From NCBI GenBank assembly GCA_958427895.1, contig CAUADW010000004.1:1-47540 (forward strand): 47,540 nt of DNA. Direction: 5' to 3'. Under the pieces are notes generated by a model, which had not been told where the DNA came from, searched no databases, and saw only the letters and a list, made by a program, of their open reading frames with translations. Below are positions 8,524 through 16,059 of this stretch, one piece after another. Source of the stretch: an uncultured Collinsella sp. (GTDB lineage: Bacteria > Actinomycetota > Coriobacteriia > Coriobacteriales > Coriobacteriaceae). Positions within the stretch are counted from its first letter, which is position 1, and every line of letters starts with the position of its first letter. Both the position numbers and the translations under genes were made by a program.

Positions 8524-9106
8524 CGGGCTCGACCGTCCAGGTAATCGTTGCAACCTGATCGCCTTCGCCGGTTACGCGGAAGATGTCGCGCGTGACGCGG
8601 GCGACGTTTCCGCTTGTCTTGAGCTTAATTTTGTCCGCGCCGCCGGCAATGCCCTGGTAGCCCATGTCGAAGGCTGCATTCTTGGAAAGATCGAGGCCCG
8701 TTCCTTGCATTGCGGCGCTGGCGTTCTGGAGTGCGCCGTCGGGGCCGACCTTAAAGTCGATGGAGTTCTGCGCGGTTCCGGCCTTGGCGTCGGCGGCAAT
8801 GGTCCAGGTGTTCATGGCGTCGATCTTCATGTTGGTGACATGGATGCCGTAGGCCGAATGATTGTCGATGGTGGTCGCGTCTTCTGAGGGGCCCTGAAGC
8901 GTGCCGTCGGCCTTGGCGACGAAGGGAATAACCGTCGGAACTTTGAACTCAACGTTGTCGATCTCGGTCCTGACCATTACCTTCGTGGTTCCAACGCGCC
9001 CGGCCGCCATAGCTGGCGTCGGGGCGGCGCCCATTGCGAGCGCGAGCGCGAGCCCTGCGCCCACGACGAGCGCTCTGGCTCCGTTCATGTTCCTGGTGAT
9101 GTTCAT
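8507..9106 (-). CDS. Secreted WxL-like domain protein
   Basis: Protein of 199 residues with a signal peptide ending near MGAAPTPAMA. The mature part is a single beta-rich domain: VPTVIPFVAKADGTLQGPS, then an HSAYGIHVTNM strand, a Trp motif NTWTIAADA and a final strand ATITWTVEP. The spacing of an inner W-x-I motif and a terminal W-x-V motif, with no anchor, resembles WxL domain proteins of Gram-positive cell surfaces; this is an inference from pattern. WxL proteins are typically encoded beside a small LPxTG-like protein, as here. The ATG follows AGAAAGGAACGACC. The neighbouring anchored protein overlaps its 3' end. Confidence 0.7.
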   Translation of the reverse strand: MNITRNMNGARALVVGAGLALALAMGAAPTPAMAAGRVGTTKVMVRTEIDNVEFKVPTVIPFVAKADGTLQGPSEDATTIDNHSAYGIHVTNMKIDAMNTWTIAADAKAGTAQNSIDFKVGPDGALQNASAAMQGTGLDLSKNAAFDMGYQGIAGGADKIKLKTSGNVARVTRDIFRVTGEGDQVATITWTVEPGAHTA

Positions 9107-9195
9107 GGTCGTTCCTTTCTATTCGCCGCGGGCCGTCCCCGCGATGATTGGACGAATGCTGGTGAATTGCGTGCGGTGCTGCGTCGGCCGGAAAG

Positions 9196-9705
9196 CTAGT
9201 TCTCGGCTTGTTCAACCCGTACCTTGACACGTGTCGGATTGCCGTGGCTGTCGAGGGTCTTGGCATCGAGTGCCTGGATCTCGATGTACGCCTCGCCTTC
9301 TTTGATGCCGCCGGCGGGGCACGTCTCGATTGTCTTGCCGGTCTCGACCACACCGGATTCGTACATGGTCTCGTCGTTTTGGATGACGCGGAATCGCTGG
9401 GGAAATTTATTGTCTTGGACGTTTTGCACGTTGACGCGCAGCTTGCCGTCCTCCTGCAGCTGAGCGACCGGCGCGACCGAAATCGTCATCATGTTGTCGC
9501 GGACGATGGCGTCGAGCTCATCTTGGATTTCCTGGCGCGTTTTGCCCTCGGCCGTCGTAACCGAAGCGCCCGCCTCGGGTACGGGCTGCGACTGCCAAGC
9601 GTATAGTCCTACGGCGACAAGGGCACAGACGATGGCCAAGCAGGCAACGATGAGCTTCTTGCGACGATCCAGGCCTGCAAAGTGGGGCGGCTTCTTCGCG
9701 CTCAT
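9196..9705 (-). CDS. Membrane-anchored extracellular protein of unknown function
   Basis: Protein of 169 residues with a short basic cytoplasmic start (GLDRRKKL), one hydrophobic segment at about 18-35 (LIVACLAIVCALVAVGLYAW) and an extracellular part. After a linker, the extracellular part forms one beta-sandwich-like domain with short repeated strand patterns (LRVNVQNVQDNKFPQRFRV, YIEIQALDAKTL). It may be a signal-anchor or an uncleaved signal. The ATG at 9705 overlaps the previous stop by four bases (ATGA), so the frame extending further upstream is not the start. It belongs to the exported-protein operon; the family is not recognised. Confidence 0.7.
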   Translation of the reverse strand: MSAKKPPHFAGLDRRKKLIVACLAIVCALVAVGLYAWQSQPVPEAGASVTTAEGKTRQEIQDELDAIVRDNMMTISVAPVAQLQEDGKLRVNVQNVQDNKFPQRFRVIQNDETMYESGVVETGKTIETCPAGGIKEGEAYIEIQALDAKTLDSHGNPTRVKVRVEQAEN

Positions 9706-9998
9706 GCGGCATCCTTGGCGGTATAGATGCGTGCAAAGGTGGACGGGTCCGCTCCAAAGAGCATGTGAAGCATCAGACGGCGCGAGTAGACGAGTTCTTC
9801 GAAGTCGGGAGGGAGCTCGATGTCGTGGATATGCGCGATGTGGCGGGCGAGCGCCGAGAACGACTCGGGGTCGCAGATCACATCGGTGGTAACGTGGTAG
9901 ACCGTCGTATCGGGGAATGCCTCTTCGTCGAAAGGTAGGAGATGGGGATCGTCGTCGACTTCGATGGCGATGCCGTACTGGGGCCAGTAATATGCCAT
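9702..9998 (-). CDS. Small hypothetical protein, first gene of the surface operon
   Basis: Acidic 98-residue protein beginning MAYYWPQYGIAIEVDDDP, followed by LPFDEEAF and a helical C-terminal half. A GGGAGG ribosome binding site precedes its ATG, and the next gene overlaps its stop by four bases, so it is almost certainly translated. The IAIEVDDDP strand recalls the E-x-D strand of PD-(D/E)xK or DUF559-type nuclease folds, but the other catalytic residues are not evident, so I do not assign a function. It has no signal peptide, unlike the rest of the operon, so it would be the cytoplasmic member. Confidence 0.65.
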   Translation of the reverse strand: MAYYWPQYGIAIEVDDDPHLLPFDEEAFPDTTVYHVTTDVICDPESFSALARHIAHIHDIELPPDFEELVYSRRLMLHMLFGADPSTFARIYTAKDAA

Positions 9999-10023
9999 GG
10001 GAACCTCCCTGCTTCTGGGCCAA

Positions 10024-10343
10024 AACTTCTATCGGTTTTGGCTGTCGACGCCGACCGTATCAGCCGTTACTTGACCAATTGCTGACCAAATGCTTGACGG
10101 ATTGGCGTCTCCGCAGGTAAAAGGCGGCAAAAAATACTCCAACTTTTTTCGAGCGGCAATCGCGCGGTCAGTGACGGCGGGGCCATATGTGTTAAAAGCA
10201 TCGTCTGCCGAGGAAATCCAGCCGCTCGCCGAATTGCGCGAACGTAAAAATCGCCAATTATGGAGACGGTCTCGAACACGTCGACGAAACGATGCGGTAA
10301 CATCTCCCTGCAAACACTGTAGTTAGCTAAAGGGGGAGTTCGC
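10024..10343. other. Divergent intergenic region, surface operon / lactate operon
   Basis: About 320 bases without a credible gene; the short frames here lack ribosome binding sites. It must hold the promoters of both divergent operons. It contains three phased repeats (listed separately) and an AT-richer stretch near 10125-10150 (AAAAAATACTCC). I see no clear -35/-10 pair. Confidence 0.5.
10070..10104. repeat. Three helically phased 11-12 bp repeats (possible operator)
   Basis: CTTGACCAATTG (10070-10081), CTGACCAAATG (10082-10092) and CTTGACGGATTG (10093-10104) repeat with a period of 11-12 bases, one helical turn. This is the usual layout for cooperative binding of a regulator. It lies about 80 bases upstream of the surface operon start and 240 upstream of the lactate operon. 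Confidence 0.45.
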
Positions 10344-11945
10344 GTGTCTGTAACCATCAAACCCTTCACCGACGAGTTCGAAGAGTATGGTCGCGATGAG
10401 TCTCGCGCATCGGGCGAGGCCTCGAGCATCTCGTTTCCGACAACGGAAGACGAGGTCCGCGCCATTTTGGGAAAGCTCCATGCCGAGTGTGTTCCGGTAA
10501 CGGTTCAGGGCGCCCGAACCGGCCTTGCCGCCGGCGCCGTGCCCCACGGCGGGCATATCCTCAATACTTCCCGTATGAATCGCTACTTGGGCCTTCGCCG
10601 CGATGAACAAGGCCGCTTTCTACTGCGCGTGGAGCCGGGTGTTGTGCTCTCGGAGCTGCGCAAGCAGCTGAGCAAGAAGGTGCTGCCGACCGCTGGCTGG
10701 GACCAGGCATCGCTTAAGGCCTACGATGAGTTTCAAGAGGCCCCCGAGCAGTTCTTTCCCACCGATCCCACCGAGGCGTCTGCCTGTCTGGGCGGCATGG
10801 CGGCATGTAACGCCTCCGGTGCCCGCAGCTACGCCTACGGCCCCATACGCCCACATATCACGGGACTCCACGTCGCGCTGGCTGATGGCGATTTGCTTGA
10901 GCTTCAGCGCGGCGAGGCTTTTGCCCAGGGCCGCCACCTGTCGCTCGTGACGGCAGCGGGCCGTACGCTCGAGCTCGATCTTCCCGGCTATACCATGCCC
11001 AAGACAAAAAATGCCTCAGGCTATTTCGTTGCTGACGATATGGATGCCATCGATCTGTTTATCGGCGCTTGCGGCACGCTCGGCGTTGTCACCGAGCTCG
11101 AGATTGCCCTGCAAGCGGCACCTGCGGTCGTTTGGGGCGTGAGCTGCTTCTTCGACAGCGAAGACAAGGCCGTGTCCTTCACCGATTCTGTGCGTCCCGT
11201 CCTGTCCCATGCGGCTGCCATCGAATATTTCGATGCGGGCGCCCTGGATATCCTGCGTCGTCAGCGTGAACAGTCGACCGCGTTCGCCTCGCTGCCTGCG
11301 CTCGACAAAGAGGCCAAGGTCTGTGTCTACGTGGAGCTCGACTGCGACGACGAAGTTCAGGCGACTGAGGAGCTGTATCACTTGGGGTGGGTACTGGAGC
11401 TTGCGGGCGGCAGTGACGATGCGACATGGGTCGCGCGCACCGAGGTCGATCGCGAGTGTCAGCGATTCTTCCGCCATGCGGTGCCCGAGAGCGTCAACAT
11501 GCTCATCGACGAGCGCCGCCGCATGGATCCCACCATCACCAAACTGGGTTCGGACATGTCGGTGCCCAACGCGCACTTGGCCGATGTCGTGGCCCTCTAT
11601 CGCCGCACGTTGGCCGAAAGTGGGCTTGAATCTGCCGCCTGGGGGCACATCGGTAACAACCATCTGCATGTGAACATTCTGCCGCGCGATGCGCAGGATT
11701 ATCGCCGCGGCGGAGAACTCTTTGCCCAGTGGGCTTCCGAGGTCACGGTCATGGGCGGCGCCGTCTCCGCAGAACACGGCGTCGGCAAGATCAAGGCGGG
11801 CTTCTTGGAGACGATGTACGGTCACGAGGCCATGGTCGAGTCGGCGCGGCTCAAGCTCCAGCTCGATCCTGACGGGCAGCTGGGTCGCGGTAACCTGTTT
11901 TCGGAGAAGCTCTTGGATGAGCTCGTCCAGAAAGGGGGCGCGTGA
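10344..11945 (+). CDS. lctD: FAD-linked lactate dehydrogenase (LctD/GlcD family)
   Basis: FAD-binding oxidoreductase of 533 residues of the GlcD/D-lactate dehydrogenase family, expected to oxidise lactate (or another 2-hydroxy acid) to the keto acid. The PCMH-type FAD domain shows VQGARTGLAAGAVPHGG, the glycine-rich FPTDPTEASACLGGMAACN and KNASGYFV. The C-terminal domain has GHIGNNHLHVN and EHGVGKIKAG, which carry the conserved His residues. The GTG start follows AAAGGGGGAG. The following genes encode EtfB and a ferredoxin-fused EtfA, the composition of the Acetobacterium woodii LctBCD complex that couples lactate oxidation by NAD+ to oxidation of reduced ferredoxin. The bifurcating function is inferred from that context. 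Confidence 0.85.
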   Translation: MSVTIKPFTDEFEEYGRDESRASGEASSISFPTTEDEVRAILGKLHAECVPVTVQGARTGLAAGAVPHGGHILNTSRMNRYLGLRRDEQGRFLLRVEPGVVLSELRKQLSKKVLPTAGWDQASLKAYDEFQEAPEQFFPTDPTEASACLGGMAACNASGARSYAYGPIRPHITGLHVALADGDLLELQRGEAFAQGRHLSLVTAAGRTLELDLPGYTMPKTKNASGYFVADDMDAIDLFIGACGTLGVVTELEIALQAAPAVVWGVSCFFDSEDKAVSFTDSVRPVLSHAAAIEYFDAGALDILRRQREQSTAFASLPALDKEAKVCVYVELDCDDEVQATEELYHLGWVLELAGGSDDATWVARTEVDRECQRFFRHAVPESVNMLIDERRRMDPTITKLGSDMSVPNAHLADVVALYRRTLAESGLESAAWGHIGNNHLHVNILPRDAQDYRRGGELFAQWASEVTVMGGAVSAEHGVGKIKAGFLETMYGHEAMVESARLKLQLDPDGQLGRGNLFSEKLLDELVQKGGA

Positions 11946-11947
11946 AG

Positions 11948-12763
11948 ATGAGCGATTTCCATATGGTGGTGTGCGTCAAGGCCGTGCCGGGCAGCACCGA
12001 GGTCAAGATGGACCCCAAGACCAATACCATCGTGCGCGATGGCAAGCAGGCGGTCATTAATCCCTTTGACGCGAGTGCTTTGGAATGCGCGCTGGCGCTG
12101 AAGGACGACTTTATCGGCTTTGGCATGGATGTGCGCGTGACGGTGGTGTCGATGGGCATCCCCGCGACCGAGTCACTGCTGCGCGACTGCATCGCCCGCG
12201 GTGCCGACGACGCGCTGCTGCTGACCGATCGCGCCTTTGCAGGTGCCGATACCCTGGCAACCACCTACGCCCTCAAGTGCGGCATCGAAGCGCTCGACGA
12301 GGACTTCGACCTGCTCATCTGCGGCAAGATGGCGGTGGATGGCGATACGGCCCAGATCGGTCCCGAGCTTGCCGGTGCCTTTGAGATTCCCTGCGTGACC
12401 GACGTGAGCTGCGTGCAAAGCGCGGGCTTTACGACGTGTGGCTCGCTGGCGCTCGTTCACGGATGCGATGCCGGCGAGGAGACGGTGTATCTTGAGATGC
12501 CGTGCGCGATGACGACTGCCAAGGAGATTGGCCAGTTGCGTATGCCAAGTATTGCCGGTATTCGTGCGGCGGAGGAGGCGGACGCGCGCGTGGTCAGTGC
12601 CGCCGACGTGAACGCCGACCCCGCGCGTTGCGGCCTTGCCGGGTCGCCGACACAGGTCGTGCGCTCGTTTGTGCCCGACCGTGACCAAACGTGCGAGACC
12701 GTTGAGGGGACGGCGTCCGAGCAGGCGGCAAAGCTTGCCAAGATTATCGAGGGGATGGCATAG
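11948..12763 (+). CDS. etfB: Electron transfer flavoprotein beta subunit
   Basis: EtfB homologue (LctB-like) of 271 residues, beginning MSDFHMVVCVKAVPGS and containing the ETF beta landmarks INPFDASALECALAL, VVSMGIPATESLLRDCIARGADDALLLTD and CGKMAVDGDTAQIGPELA. It binds nucleotide and, with EtfA, passes electrons between the dehydrogenase flavin and NAD and ferredoxin partners. The ATG at 11948 lies nine bases after AGGGGG. A GTG at 11942 overlapping the lctD stop is also possible but sits very close to the ribosome binding site. It is translationally linked to both neighbours. Confidence 0.9.
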   Translation: MSDFHMVVCVKAVPGSTEVKMDPKTNTIVRDGKQAVINPFDASALECALALKDDFIGFGMDVRVTVVSMGIPATESLLRDCIARGADDALLLTDRAFAGADTLATTYALKCGIEALDEDFDLLICGKMAVDGDTAQIGPELAGAFEIPCVTDVSCVQSAGFTTCGSLALVHGCDAGEETVYLEMPCAMTTAKEIGQLRMPSIAGIRAAEEADARVVSAADVNADPARCGLAGSPTQVVRSFVPDRDQTCETVEGTASEQAAKLAKIIEGMA

Positions 12764-13969
12764 ATGAGCGGACTGATTATCGATAGCGAAGCCTGTATCG
12801 GCTGCGGTCGCTGCGTTCGCGCCTGTGCCTCGGGCGGCATCGTAGTGGAAGGCGAGCGACCCAGCCGATGCGCCCGCGTAACCGACGGCTGCATCCTATG
12901 CGGTGGGTGCGTCGACGCCTGCCCCGTCAACGCTATCTCGATCGAGCGTGATGAGGCCGCTGGTACGGTGGACCTTGATGCATATCGAGACATTTGGGTC
13001 TTCGTGCAGACTGACGAGCACGATGCCGTGGCTCCCGTGGCCTACGAGCTCATGGGCAAGGGGCGCGAGCTTGCCGATGCTCGCGGCTGCCGTCTGGTGG
13101 CACTGGTCGGCATAAGCCCCGAGGGCTCGCTTGGGGACCTGGAGCATCTGGTTTGCGCGGGCGCCGACGAAGTCCTGGCCTGTCGCGACGAGCGCCTGCG
13201 CCAAAACGATGCGGAGGTCTACGCCCGCTTGATCTGCGATTTGGTAGCCGAACGCAAACCCGAGGCCATCCTATATGGTGCGACCGCTTTTGGTCGCGAA
13301 CTGGCACCCGGCGTTGCCGTGCGTTTGCAGACGGGTCTTACGGCCGACTGCACCGTGCTTTCGATGGATGCGGAGTCGGGCCTACTGCAGCAGACGCGCC
13401 CGGCGTTTGGCGGCAACTTGATGGCCACCATCATTTGCCCCAACCACCGTCCGCAGATGGCAACGGTTCGTCCCGGCATCTTTAAGGCTCACGACTTCGA
13501 CTACGGCCGCTCCGGCACGATCACCCAGGTGATGCTTGCGGAAGACGTTAAGGCCCGTGTCGAGATCTCGATTCCCGCCGAGGAGTGGGGGCAGCAGGCT
13601 TCGATTGCCGATGCCGAGCGCTTGGTCGTGGTGGGCCGCGGCATTGGCTCCAAGAAGAATCTGCCCCTGATGCGAAGGCTCGCCGATGCCCTGGGTGCCG
13701 AGCTTGGTTGCACGCGTCCCGTCGTGGAGGCGGGTTGGCTGGAGTATCGCCACCAGATTGGCCAGACGGGCGTATCGGTTTCGCCCAGGCTTCTCGTGAG
13801 TATCGGTGTTTCGGGCGCCATCCAACATCTTGCCGGCATCGGTGGGGCGGAGTGCATCATCGCCATCAACGAGGACCCGGATGCCCCCATTTTTGGTGCT
13901 GCCCAGTACAAGGTTGTTGGGGACGCCGTCGAGGTCGTCGAGGAGCTGCTGGCCCAGCTTGAGCGCTAG
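12764..13969 (+). CDS. etfA: Electron transfer flavoprotein alpha subunit with 2[4Fe-4S] ferredoxin domain
   Basis: Protein of 401 residues. Its first 60 residues are a two-cluster ferredoxin domain: Cys 11, 14, 17 and 21 form CIGCGRCVRAC, and Cys 43, 46, 49 and 53 form CILCGGCVDACP. The rest is EtfA, with an N-terminal Rossmann-like part and a C-terminal FAD domain (VVVGRGIGSKKNLPLM, VSPRLLVSIGVSGAIQHLAGI, INEDPDAPIFGAAQYKVVGD). The fused ferredoxin is characteristic of LctC of electron-bifurcating lactate dehydrogenases. The start codon directly abuts the etfB stop. The gene's last four bases overlap the convergent HD-domain gene, sharing a CTAG. Confidence 0.92.
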   Translation: MSGLIIDSEACIGCGRCVRACASGGIVVEGERPSRCARVTDGCILCGGCVDACPVNAISIERDEAAGTVDLDAYRDIWVFVQTDEHDAVAPVAYELMGKGRELADARGCRLVALVGISPEGSLGDLEHLVCAGADEVLACRDERLRQNDAEVYARLICDLVAERKPEAILYGATAFGRELAPGVAVRLQTGLTADCTVLSMDAESGLLQQTRPAFGGNLMATIICPNHRPQMATVRPGIFKAHDFDYGRSGTITQVMLAEDVKARVEISIPAEEWGQQASIADAERLVVVGRGIGSKKNLPLMRRLADALGAELGCTRPVVEAGWLEYRHQIGQTGVSVSPRLLVSIGVSGAIQHLAGIGGAECIIAINEDPDAPIFGAAQYKVVGDAVEVVEELLAQLER

Positions 13970-14778
13970 GCACGCGCCAGCCAGTCGCGCATCTCGTCCT
14001 TTAGGCGCTCCCAGGTCGCTTGCGTGGCGGGATTGGTAAAGGGGCGCGTAATGCCAAAGGGTGCGTCGAGCAGGCGGTAGATATCGCCCTGCTCGCGCGC
14101 CAGCGCGCGGCTCGCTGGATAGACGAGCTCAAACATAAAGCAGATGAGTCCCACCAGGTAGTCTGCGGGCTCGTTGCGTTCATCGCGTGCGACGCAGCGG
14201 TGCTCGTCAAAAACGGCAAGTGTCGGCGACGAGAAACGGCTGCCGAGAAACGTCTTCTCGTCCACCTTGAGGATGGTGTCGACGGTGCTGTCGGCGATGG
14301 TGCGCATAATGTCGATCTTGTCACCATCGCGCACGATATCGCAGAAGCACCGTGTACGCTCGTCGAGTTGTGCCGGCAGGCGAAAGTCGCTGTGATAGGC
14401 GATGCTCGCTCGGATGAGCTCGTCATGCGCACCGGTTTCGATAAAGTCACGGATGTTTGTCGTGGCGGGTGCATCGGCGGGATTCTCGCCAAAGAGGACC
14501 TCGATGCCCAGCGCCGCATGGCTCATGCTCTCGGCGTCCTTAAAGGTGTCCCAGCGTCGCAGCTGCTCAAAGCGGCCCATATCGTGTAGCAGGCCGCAAA
14601 GCCATGCCAGGTCAATATCTTCTGACGACCAGCCCTGCTCGCGCGCTACGGCATCGCATGCCTCGGCCACGTGGTACGTATGCTCGATTTTGAGCGCGAT
14701 GCGTGGGTTGGTGGCGTCGTAGGCATCGGTGTAGCTTTTGAAGGCCGCGCGCGCCCGGTCTCGATCGATAGCTGTCAT
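13966..14778 (-). CDS. HD-domain phosphohydrolase
   Basis: HD superfamily metal-dependent hydrolase of 270 residues. The metal ligands are visible in order: the first His in IEHTYHVAEACD, the His-Asp pair in LLHDMGRFEQ, a His in SMSHAALGIEVLF, a His in IAYHSD and an Asp in DGDKIDIMRTI. The substrate is unknown; members of this group act on nucleotides or phosphorylated small molecules. The ATG follows AGGAAG. It is convergent with and overlaps the etfA end, and divergent from azlC; it seems monocistronic. Confidence 0.82.
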   Translation of the reverse strand: MTAIDRDRARAAFKSYTDAYDATNPRIALKIEHTYHVAEACDAVAREQGWSSEDIDLAWLCGLLHDMGRFEQLRRWDTFKDAESMSHAALGIEVLFGENPADAPATTNIRDFIETGAHDELIRASIAYHSDFRLPAQLDERTRCFCDIVRDGDKIDIMRTIADSTVDTILKVDEKTFLGSRFSSPTLAVFDEHRCVARDERNEPADYLVGLICFMFELVYPASRALAREQGDIYRLLDAPFGITRPFTNPATQATWERLKDEMRDWLARA

Positions 14779-14904
14779 AATGACTTCCTAAAAAGTTGTG
14801 TCTTTCGATCCGGTGGCAATTGTAGGTGAACTCGGTTGCTGTCGGATGATGATTCTGCCGTATCGCTACATGCGGCTCGGAGACCTTGTCAGGGTGAGAA
14901 GCGT

Positions 14905-15597
14905 ATGGTGCTCAAAATCGTTAGAACCGTCTGGCCGGTGATGCTTACCTATGTTGCAATAGGCGCGCCGTGCGGAATGATCATGGGGCAGACGGGAATG
15001 GAGCCCTGGATGGTCTTTGCTCTGAGCAGCACGTTTGTGACGGGCAGCGGGCAGTTTATGATCTGCAACCTGTGGCTGGCGGGTGTGCCTGCAGCATCGA
15101 TCGTCGCGAGCGTCGCCGCCGTCTCCTCGCGTTTTGCGCTTTACTCGGCATCGATCGCGCCGCATCTGAGGGGTGCCTCGAAGTGTCAGACGCTGGCTGT
15201 TGCCGCGACACTTACCGAGGAGGCATATGGCATCTCGCTTGCCAAGTTGGTTGAAGGGGAGGATTGGGGCCCGCGCGAGTCCTTTGTGCTCAACGTGATC
15301 CTCATCGCAACATGGGGCGTTTCGTGTACGATGGGCGCCATCGTCGGCGCCGTTGTCGATGTTCCCACCGCCATTGCAGCCTTTGTCTGCACCTCGCTCT
15401 TTATCTGCCTGCTCTTTTCGCAGCGGCTGTCGCGCGGCAACGTTGTCGCGGCGGTTTCGGGCGCGGTGTCCGTCGCCGTATGCAAGTTCTTGGGCCTCAC
15501 GAATATTGCCGTGCCGGCAAGCGTCGTGGCCGGCATTGCCATTGCGTTGGCGTGCGATGCTGTATTTGACGGAAGAGGTGCCCGCGATGCCCGTTAA
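14905..15597 (+). CDS. azlC: AzlC-family branched-chain amino acid exporter, large subunit
   Basis: Membrane protein of 230 residues in the AzlC family, with family stretches such as FVTGSGQFMICNLWLAG, SRFALYSASIAPHL and TLTEEAYGISL. AzlC and AzlD together export branched-chain amino acids or analogues such as 4-azaleucine. I chose the ATG at 14905 (MVLKIVRTVWPVML) because it fits the first membrane segment and follows AGGGTGAG; the longer frame has a non-membrane N-terminus and no ribosome binding site. The stop overlaps azlD by 11 bases. No Lrp/AsnC regulator is adjacent. Confidence 0.88.
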   Translation: MVLKIVRTVWPVMLTYVAIGAPCGMIMGQTGMEPWMVFALSSTFVTGSGQFMICNLWLAGVPAASIVASVAAVSSRFALYSASIAPHLRGASKCQTLAVAATLTEEAYGISLAKLVEGEDWGPRESFVLNVILIATWGVSCTMGAIVGAVVDVPTAIAAFVCTSLFICLLFSQRLSRGNVVAAVSGAVSVAVCKFLGLTNIAVPASVVAGIAIALACDAVFDGRGARDAR

Positions 15598-15910
15598 CGA
15601 GTTCTTGGTTCTGTGGCTGTCGTCGTGGGCTGCTATCGCGTTCTTTCGCATCGCGCCGGCGTTCGCCTTGCGCGGGCGGACCCTGTCGCCCCGCATTACC
15701 GAGGCCCTGGGCTATATCCCGCCCGCTGCCTTTGCCGCGCTGGTCGCCAACGACTTGGTGAGCCCCGGCGCGTTCGACGCGGGACTCTGGCCTGCCTTGG
15801 TTCCCTGGATTGCGGCCGCCGGCGTCGTGGTCGTGGCGGTCAAGACAAAATCGATGCTGTGGTGCTGCGTCTCGGGCATCGTACTCTATATTGTCTTGAG
15901 CCTTATATAG
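15587..15910 (+). CDS. azlD: AzlD-family branched-chain amino acid exporter, small subunit
   Basis: Small membrane protein of 107 residues with three to four hydrophobic segments and the AzlD landmarks FFRIAPAFALRGR and LGYIPPAAFAALVANDL. It is the partner of AzlC. The ATG at 15587 sits inside the 3' end of azlC, preceded by GGAAGAGGTG, so the two are translationally coupled. Its length matches the family. Confidence 0.87.
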   Translation: MPVNEFLVLWLSSWAAIAFFRIAPAFALRGRTLSPRITEALGYIPPAAFAALVANDLVSPGAFDAGLWPALVPWIAAAGVVVVAVKTKSMLWCCVSGIVLYIVLSLI

Positions 15911-16059
15911 GGGTGGCGTCGCGGGCGCCGAATCTCGTTCCATCCCAACTTGTCGGATTTTTCACCGAGCTGGTCTATTTCTTCTGGTACCATGGTCAAA
16001 CTTTACTGTAGCAAAGCGTGACGTGGGCTTTTGTACCCCGTCAGCGGAAATGGGGTTTC

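Noticed and set aside
10067..10465. Frames on both strands in the surface/lactate intergenic region
   Set aside because: No ribosome binding sites, and the longer ones overlap the start of lctD; composition is not protein-like.
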